Part shown: piece by piece, positions 30,849-35,779 of the stretch
How the letters are laid out: each line of letters starts with the position of its first letter
Numbering within the stretch: position 1 is the stretch's first letter
NCBI GenBank assembly: GCA_021413735.1
Contig: JAIOPV010000052.1
Span: 1 to 35,779 of the forward strand
Reading direction: 5' to 3'
DNA length: 35,779 bases
Source: Planctomycetota bacterium
Lineage (GTDB): Bacteria; Planctomycetota; Planctomycetia; Gemmatales; Gemmataceae
Translations under genes and position numbers: made by a program
Notes under the pieces: generated by a model
Told to the model about the DNA's origin: nothing
Databases searched by the model: none
The model's input: the letters and a program-made list of their open reading frames with translations, nothing else

Positions 30849-30960
30849 GACAGTTTCCGCGGGACTCTGGCGAAGTTTCGGGTTGAATACTGATGTTGCG
30901 AGCTGAACCGCTGGCGCTTTTGCTGGCGGGACTGGCTGCGCTTTCCCGGAGTGAGTTCCA

Positions 30961-31275
30961 ATGCGGAAGTTGCTGTCTGCCGTGGTTGCCCTGTTCCTGA
31001 TGGCTGGCATCGTGGTTGCCGCCGAAGTGACCATCACGAAGTTCGACAAGGACAAGAAGGAAGTGACCGTCAAGGACGGCGACAAGGAAGCGACCTACAC
31101 GATCAGCGATAAGACGAAGGTGGCGATCCTCGATAAGGACGGCAACGCGAAGGACGGCAAGATCGACGAGTTCGAGAAGCGTCTCGCGAAGTTGCCGAAG
31201 GGTGGCATCAAGGTCGACATCACGACCGACAAGAACGCGATCACCGAAATCAAGATCAAGGGCGGCAAGAAGTGA
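30961..31275 (+). CDS. Small secreted Lys-rich protein
   Basis: The 104-aa product has a clear Sec signal peptide (MRKLLSAVVALFLMAGIVVA, cleavage near VVAA/E). The mature part of about 83 aa is rich in Lys and Asp and forms short strands: VTITKFDKDKKEVTVKDGDK, ATYTISDKTKVAI, GGIKVDITTDKNAITEIKIK. It looks like a small beta-barrel of the kind that reads out as a repeated strand-turn pattern, probably periplasmic. GGAG lies about 12 bases upstream of the ATG. A strong terminator follows. I do not recognise a named family. Confidence 0.85.
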   Translation: MRKLLSAVVALFLMAGIVVAAEVTITKFDKDKKEVTVKDGDKEATYTISDKTKVAILDKDGNAKDGKIDEFEKRLAKLPKGGIKVDITTDKNAITEIKIKGGKK

Positions 31276-31295
31276 TTGCCTTGCGGTGATTCACG

Positions 31296-31327
31296 CGGCC
31301 CGGCTGGGAAACTAGCCGGGCCGTTTT
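31296..31327 (+). terminator. Intrinsic terminator
   Basis: CGGCCCGGCT and AGCCGGGCCG form a perfect 10-bp GC-rich stem with an 8-base loop, followed directly by TTTTCGTT. It lies 20 bases after the stop of the small secreted protein and is the clearest rho-independent terminator in the window. Confidence 0.85.
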
Positions 31328-31336
31328 CGTTGAATG

Positions 31337-32998
31337 TCAGCGCCGCAACTCCGTGGCCAGAGCAGCCCGCACCCGCTTGCGAAGTTCGGCCCATTGTGCC
31401 GCGGTCCAGTCTGGTCGCGTGTCGGCGTCGAGTTTGAGCATTTCAGCCAGTTCCATCGCGACGAGGTTCCGCACTTCGATGCAGTCGAATACCCATCCTG
31501 CGGCGTTGCGGCATTGAAAGTGTTCGGAGGCATCGTCGGTGAGATGCGATTCCAGAAATGCGAGCCGTTGCTTGCGTCCCTCTGACGAACGATTTCGAGC
31601 AACCGCCGCAAGCAACTCCAGCCTGCTGCCGATGTCCGCAACTCGCACTACCTTCGCGAGCGCCTGCCACTCCACCGGGTCGGCGTTCTGCGAAACGAGC
31701 CAGGCCAGCGTTGCCTCCTCGAAAGACGGTGACGTCGGCAGTTTCTCCAGTGCCGTCAGCAACAACCAATGTGCCTGCTTCGGGTCGATCTCGCGAAGGA
31801 AGTGAATGCCAGCCGTGCAATGCTCTGGAACATCGAGGCGAGCGGCGTACTCCAGAATCTTGAGCTTCACATTGACGGCGAGTTGACTGCGTCCGATGGC
31901 CTGTGCGAACCGCCAGCTCTGCCGTCTGAGTTCGGGGCAATTCTCGATCAGATCGCGATACACATCCGGGAGGCGATCTGGATACTTTTGCGTCAGAATG
32001 TGAAACAGCACGGGGCTGAATCTTGGATCGTTTTCGTTCTGCCCAAACACTCGCGAGACAACATATCGCTCTTCTCCGATCTTTGAGGCATCCGCGAACC
32101 ACTTCGTGATCGCTTCGTTCCTCGTTTCTGATGTATGGCCTCGGGGCTCAAATGAACTGCCTGCCAACTGCTGCAAGATATCCTGCACGAGATGCTTCAC
32201 GCGGCAGTTCCAATTGCCGCCGAAATACCACACACGACTCAACCGCTCATCTTCAAGGTGACCGAGCAACGCCGGGATCGCTGCGAACCCGCGACTAACG
32301 ATGGCCAGGTATCGTGGATCGCGGCGAAACCCCTCATCCCACTCGTGTTCTGCGCCCTTGATTTCGATCAGATCATCGATGAGGGCTTCATCGCTGCCTG
32401 GAAGAGCCTTACTGGGTTTTAACGAGAGTTCGAGCGAACGCACGATCTCGGGCTCGAAGTACCGACTATTGCAGACCCGTTTCAGGTATTTCGTGATGGT
32501 GGACAGCGGAGTTGTGGGATCGCTACGAATCCGATCACACCAGTAGGGCCACGCAGCATCTGCCAAATTTTCTTCAGTATCCCAATGACCGGTTCGGATT
32601 GCGGACCTCCGAAATGCAGCGAGAGCCAACGGTTTCCAGCCGCGATCCTGGCACGCGATCGCAAAGCCAATCCAACCGATATCGACATCGCTGCCGATTG
32701 CTGACAGATCGGGCTTTACCGGGGTGACAGAAGCAACTGCATCAGAGTGATTCCATCGGTCGAGGACAGTGCGCCCGTCGAGTGAAAACGCCACGTCAGG
32801 GCTGCCGGGTTCCGCGACTTGCTTTCCATCGCGTCGGACTACCATCGGCTTGCTCACGTATCGCACGAGCTTCGCCTCGGGTGGTGGCAACGGCAACCCG
32901 TACTCTCGGTAGGCGATCAGCAGGTGATCGAGGTACGCGGAACAATAGTCATCGGAGGCAAACAGCACGCACGATAGCACGGCGAAGAGCAGGTTCAT
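31337..32998 (-). CDS. Large secreted protein, unknown function
   Basis: The ATG at 32998 (553 aa) is preferred over GTG 33007 because GGGGGTG lies about 7 bases before it. The N-terminus MNLLFAVLSCVLFASDDYCS looks like a signal peptide. The rest is alpha-helical and Trp/Leu-rich, with helix pairs in the style of HEAT/TPR solenoids (for example GWKPLALAAFRRSAIRTGHW, IPALLGHLEDERLSRVWYFG, AHWLLLTALEKLPTSPSFEE). No catalytic motif is recognised. It is convergent with the secreted protein at 30961 and stands alone. A scaffold or binding role is only a guess from the solenoid look. Confidence 0.8.
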   Translation of the reverse strand: MNLLFAVLSCVLFASDDYCSAYLDHLLIAYREYGLPLPPPEAKLVRYVSKPMVVRRDGKQVAEPGSPDVAFSLDGRTVLDRWNHSDAVASVTPVKPDLSAIGSDVDIGWIGFAIACQDRGWKPLALAAFRRSAIRTGHWDTEENLADAAWPYWCDRIRSDPTTPLSTITKYLKRVCNSRYFEPEIVRSLELSLKPSKALPGSDEALIDDLIEIKGAEHEWDEGFRRDPRYLAIVSRGFAAIPALLGHLEDERLSRVWYFGGNWNCRVKHLVQDILQQLAGSSFEPRGHTSETRNEAITKWFADASKIGEERYVVSRVFGQNENDPRFSPVLFHILTQKYPDRLPDVYRDLIENCPELRRQSWRFAQAIGRSQLAVNVKLKILEYAARLDVPEHCTAGIHFLREIDPKQAHWLLLTALEKLPTSPSFEEATLAWLVSQNADPVEWQALAKVVRVADIGSRLELLAAVARNRSSEGRKQRLAFLESHLTDDASEHFQCRNAAGWVFDCIEVRNLVAMELAEMLKLDADTRPDWTAAQWAELRKRVRAALATELRR

Positions 32999-33170
32999 CG
33001 GACGCACCCCCGTGGCGGCGTGTACAATCGACTGTGATTACAACACACGAACCCCGAACGTGTTTACGAAAATGACCACCGCCGGAATACCGACCAGAAA
33101 TCGGAGGCGAGGTGGGTTGGCTAATTTTTGAAGGCAATTGGTTGGTTTGAGCCGAAAGAGGAGACGCTGC

Positions 33171-33327
33171 GCACCCACCTCTCTCCCGTTTTAGGGGGAG
33201 AGGTCGCTCCGAGTCTTCGAGGAGCGGGTGAGGGGGCTTTGCCTTCAAGATGTCCAGGTAACTCCCCCTCACCCGGCTCGCAAAGCCTCGCCGACCTCTC
33301 CCCCTAAAACGGGGGCGAGGTGGGTGC
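33171..33327. repeat. Foldback element with 66-bp arms next to a DUF559 gene
   Basis: Arms 33171-33236 and 33262-33327 are close reverse complements. Both contain GCACCCACCTC, CCGTTTTAGGGGGAGAGGTC and, at the inner ends, GGGTGAGGGGG; only the hairpin tip of each arm differs. The direct repeats TGAAGGCAATTGG (33129-33141) and TGAAGGCAACTGG (33341-33353) lie outside it on both sides, each next to GGTTGGTTTGA. It fills most of the gene-free stretch 33008-33303. Confidence 0.85.
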
Positions 33328-33777
33328 GGTTGGTTTGATTTGAAGGCAACTGGATTCGGTTACCTGGGGGTTTCGCTTTGATGAGTGCGGCATCAAGCCG
33401 TGGGGTCCAGTTCCTCCAAAGTCCTTTCCGTTGCAGACACAGTTCTGCAATCCGGTCAAGTATACCGTCTGGGTTTCTTTAACCTCGAAGTTCCAGAACC
33501 GAATGATCATCAGCCCCAGTGATTCCAAATAGCAATGCCGGACGCGGTCGTGCTCAATCCCTTCCTCAGTCGTGTGGGTGTCTCCATCGAGTTCGATAAC
33601 AAGTGAGGCAGAAGCAATGTAGAAGTCTGCGATGTAACGCCCGATGGGATGCTGCCTACGAGACTTCAGGTTCGCAAGTCGGTAGTTGCGAAGTAAACGC
33701 CAAAGAACTTCCTCAGCCGGCGTTGGCTCGTGCCGCATCTGCCGTGCGAATTCGATCAACCGCGGATCAGTAGCCAT
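33304..33777 (-). CDS. DUF559 endonuclease-like protein (Vsr/restriction-type fold)
   Basis: This 157-aa protein belongs to the DUF559 group related to very-short-patch-repair endonucleases. RQMRHEPTPAEEVLWRLLRN opens the domain, then KSRRQHPIGRYIADFYIASA with Asp51. VIELDGDTHTTEEGIEHDRV follows with Glu62 and Asp64 as likely metal ligands, then LESLGLMIIRFWNFEV. The catalytic residues expected of the PD-(D/E)XK fold are thus present. From about residue 115 onward the sequence loses the family pattern. The last 11 residues (QIKPTAPTSPPF region) and the TAG stop are encoded by the right arm and flank of the foldback element 33171-33327. Confidence 0.85.
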   Translation of the reverse strand: MATDPRLIEFARQMRHEPTPAEEVLWRLLRNYRLANLKSRRQHPIGRYIADFYIASASLVIELDGDTHTTEEGIEHDRVRHCYLESLGLMIIRFWNFEVKETQTVYLTGLQNCVCNGKDFGGTGPHGLMPHSSKRNPQVTESSCLQIKPTAPTSPPF

Positions 33778-33838
33778 AGGTGATCCTCATGCGCCGTCAT
33801 ACCGTCACAATTTCTGCCACCGAGCATACACTAATTCC

Positions 33839-35329
33839 ATGAACACCACACTCACTCCGACCGCTCCGGCTCCCGCCACGAATACGCTGACGCAAGCCAC
33901 GCTCATCACGCGAATGAAGGCCATCGTCGGCAACGATAACGTCCTCACGTCGGCTGCCGACATGGCTGCTTACGAGTGCGATGGTTTCACCATCGCCAAG
34001 ACGAAGCCGAGCGTCGTCGTGTTCCCGACAAGCACCGAACACATCGTCGAGATCGTGAAGACGTGCAAGGAACTCGACATCGGGTTCCTCGCTCGCGGGG
34101 CCGGCACGAGCTTGGCCGGCGGTTGCGTGCTTGTTGGTGGCGGCGTCATGATCGCGCTCGCTCGCATGAAACGCATCCTCGAAATCAACGTGCGTGACCG
34201 CTACGCCATCGTGGAACCCGGCGTCGTGAACGTGTGGCTCACGAACGCACTGAAACCGTTCGGCTACCACTACGCCCCGGACCCCAGCAGCCAGGGTGCT
34301 TGTACGATCGGTGGGAACGTCGCCACGAACTCGGGCGGACCGCACACGCTGAAGTACGGCGTCACGGTGAACCACATCCTCGGCATCGAATTAGTGCTGC
34401 CGGATGGTCGCGTCGTGACATGCGGCGGTCCCACTGCCGACGGTGCGGGCTTCGATCTGACGGGTGCTGTGGTCGGCAGTGAAGGCACGTTCGGCGTGGT
34501 GTCGAAGGTCTGGGTGCGGCTCACGAAGAACCCCGAAGCATACCGCACGCTACTCGGCGTGTTCGAGACCATCGACGACGCGACGAACACCATCAGCGAT
34601 ATCATCGGGGCCGGAATCGTTCCCGCAGCGCTCGAACTCCTCGACAAGACCATGCTCAGTGCCGTGGAAGCCGCGTTCAAGTTCGGCTTCCCGCTGGATG
34701 CGGAAGCGGTCGTGATTATGGAAGTGGACGGCCTCACGGCAGGCTTGCAGGAAGAAGCCGACCGCATCGAGGCGATTGCCAAGAAGAACAAGGCTCGCGA
34801 GGTTCGCAAAGCGAACACGGAAGCCGAGCGAATGGCGTTGTGGAAGGCCCGCAAGCAAGCGTTCGGCACGATTGGTCGGCTGGGCTATCCGAGTTACTGC
34901 ACGCAGGATGGCGTGGTTCCGCGCACGAAGCTTCCGGAGATCATGCGGCACATTCAGGCGACCGCGAAGAAGTACAATCTGGGCATTTGCAACGTGTTCC
35001 ACGCGGGTGATGGCAACGTTCACCCGATCCTGATGTTCGACGAACGCTACCCGGAGCAGGTGAAGAAGGTGCTCGACGCGAGCCACGAAATCCTGGCGGA
35101 GTGTATTCGGCTGGGCGGCAGCGTGACGGGCGAGCACGGCATCGGCGTTGAGAAGATCGACTTCATGCCGTTGATGTTCACCCCGGACGATTTGAACTTC
35201 ATGGTGCGGTTGCGAACGGCGTTCAACCCAGACAATCGTTGCAGTCCAGGGAAACTGCTGCCGACCGCCGGCGGTTGCACCGAGCCGAGTGCGGTTGCGA
35301 CGAAGCCCGGACGCCGCGCCGCGGTGTAA
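33839..35329 (+). CDS. glcD: Glycolate oxidase subunit GlcD / FAD-linked oxidase
   Basis: The 496-aa flavoprotein has a PCMH-type FAD-binding domain (PSVVVFPTSTEHIVEIVKTC, ARGAGTSLAGGCV, DPSSQGACTIGGNVATNSGG, VVGSEGTFGVVSKVWVRL). The FAD-oxidase C-terminal domain contains VFHAGDGNVHPILMFDE and GSVTGEHGIGVEKIDFM with the conserved His residues. It oxidises a 2-hydroxy acid such as glycolate or D-lactate and passes electrons to the respiratory chain. The partner subunits GlcE and GlcF are not in the window. The start MNTTLTPTAP at 33839 is preferred to the longer frame, which runs back through the DUF559 gene. D-lactate dehydrogenase is the main alternative. Confidence 0.92.
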   Translation: MNTTLTPTAPAPATNTLTQATLITRMKAIVGNDNVLTSAADMAAYECDGFTIAKTKPSVVVFPTSTEHIVEIVKTCKELDIGFLARGAGTSLAGGCVLVGGGVMIALARMKRILEINVRDRYAIVEPGVVNVWLTNALKPFGYHYAPDPSSQGACTIGGNVATNSGGPHTLKYGVTVNHILGIELVLPDGRVVTCGGPTADGAGFDLTGAVVGSEGTFGVVSKVWVRLTKNPEAYRTLLGVFETIDDATNTISDIIGAGIVPAALELLDKTMLSAVEAAFKFGFPLDAEAVVIMEVDGLTAGLQEEADRIEAIAKKNKAREVRKANTEAERMALWKARKQAFGTIGRLGYPSYCTQDGVVPRTKLPEIMRHIQATAKKYNLGICNVFHAGDGNVHPILMFDERYPEQVKKVLDASHEILAECIRLGGSVTGEHGIGVEKIDFMPLMFTPDDLNFMVRLRTAFNPDNRCSPGKLLPTAGGCTEPSAVATKPGRRAAV

Positions 35330-35359
35330 GGCGTCTCAAAGTGTTACACGGAGATCATC

Positions 35360-35758
35360 ATGATCCTCGGAATGGAAATCGCGATGCTGGTCATCGGTTT
35401 CCTCGCGCTGGTGCGAGGGAAGCTAACCCTCTCAGCCACGAAGGTTGTCGAAGGCATGCCCGCACGGCTGCTCGGGATGCTCGCCATGACGCCGCTTCCG
35501 CTTGCCCTAATGGCCGGGATCGCGATTGCCGTCGCTCAGGGACCAGGTGATCCGGAGAAGTTCGCCGAGGATAATCGCTGGACACTGATCGCGATCGAGG
35601 CGGGAATCGTGATCGGCGTTGCTGTCTTGGTGTTCGGCATCGGGTCAATGATCGCTGTCGATCCAACGCGAGCCGAGTTCCGAAAGCGAACGTGGGAAGA
35701 AGACAGCTACGATCGGCCCATCAGCGACGAGAACGAACGTCGTCCGTGGGAGCGATAA
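35360..35758 (+). CDS. Small membrane protein, unknown
   Basis: The 132-aa product has about three hydrophobic segments (LGMEIAMLVIGFLALV, LLGMLAMTPLPLALMAGIAI, LIAIEAGIVIGVAVLVFGIG) and a hydrophilic acidic C-terminus (EEDSYDRPISDENERR). GGAG lies about 7 bases before the ATG. It follows glcD by 30 bases on the same strand, so the two are likely co-transcribed. A functional link is not evident. I do not recognise the family. Confidence 0.8.
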   Translation: MILGMEIAMLVIGFLALVRGKLTLSATKVVEGMPARLLGMLAMTPLPLALMAGIAIAVAQGPGDPEKFAEDNRWTLIAIEAGIVIGVAVLVFGIGSMIAVDPTRAEFRKRTWEEDSYDRPISDENERRPWER

Positions 35759-35779
35759 GCATCGACAGCATCGACGTGT

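Noticed and set aside
1-35779. tRNA, rRNA, phage or integrase signatures
   Set aside because: Reading both strands I saw no tRNA T-arm pattern in a cloverleaf context, no rRNA segment and no integrase or transposase gene.

Overview
The window looks like a chromosomal segment of a planctomycete of the Gemmataceae type. The evidence is a combination of family signatures: three DUF1559 proteins (two with the pseudopilin helix), two Hanks-type Ser/Thr kinases (one carrying a WD40 propeller), a short ECF sigma factor in an operon that ends with a kinase, stand-alone WD40 proteins, small transthyretin-like lipoproteins, and many palindromic interspersed repeats. The species cannot be named from the sequence alone. 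No tRNA, rRNA, CRISPR array, phage module or transposase was seen.

Layout. 1-1870: a small membrane protein and a DUF1559 pseudopilin, divergent from a lipoprotein. 1883-5441 (minus): a signalling operon of ECF sigma factor, membrane protein, unknown protein and membrane-anchored Ser/Thr kinase. 5516-8069: a HAD phosphatase, a translationally coupled two-gene cassette of unknown function, and a dicarboxylate/amino-acid:cation symporter whose ribosome-binding site lies in a hairpin. 8104-8466: a non-coding stretch with a 21-bp-period repeat array. 8467-13654: D-aminoacylase-type amidohydrolase, small basic protein, glycosyltransferase, 2OG-Fe(II) oxygenase, YkgJ-type cysteine-cluster protein and glycerophosphodiesterase. 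13716-19327: a DUF1559 lipoprotein, pseudouridine-5'-phosphate glycosidase, rhomboid protease, double-GNAT acetyltransferase and aspartate carbamoyltransferase. 19364-23380 (minus): membrane protein, two tandem WD40 proteins and TruD. 23431-24389: a HigBA-type toxin-antitoxin operon with a very clear palindromic operator and promoter. 24515-26037: a second DUF1559 plus lipoprotein pair. 26124-31275: MDR oxidoreductase, a foldback element, a large kinase-WD40 receptor and a small secreted protein. 31337-35758: a secreted unknown, a DUF559 endonuclease-like protein, glycolate-oxidase GlcD and a small membrane protein.

The most striking property is the density of unrelated palindromic repeat families, roughly ten in 36 kb. 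They lie between genes but also inside them. One 96-bp element is spliced in frame into a kinase domain. One 144-bp element is spliced in frame into a glycosyltransferase and has a close relative between two other genes. One element with perfect 37-bp arms supplies the stop codons of two convergent genes. One element with 66-bp arms supplies the C-terminus and stop of a DUF559 nuclease-like gene. This resembles in concept the Rickettsia palindromic elements that insert into reading frames, but the families are different and their means of spread is not visible here.

Most genes are single housekeeping or accessory functions. The clear functional groups are the ECF-kinase operon, the toxin-antitoxin pair, the DUF1559/lipoprotein pairs and the kinase-WD40 receptor.
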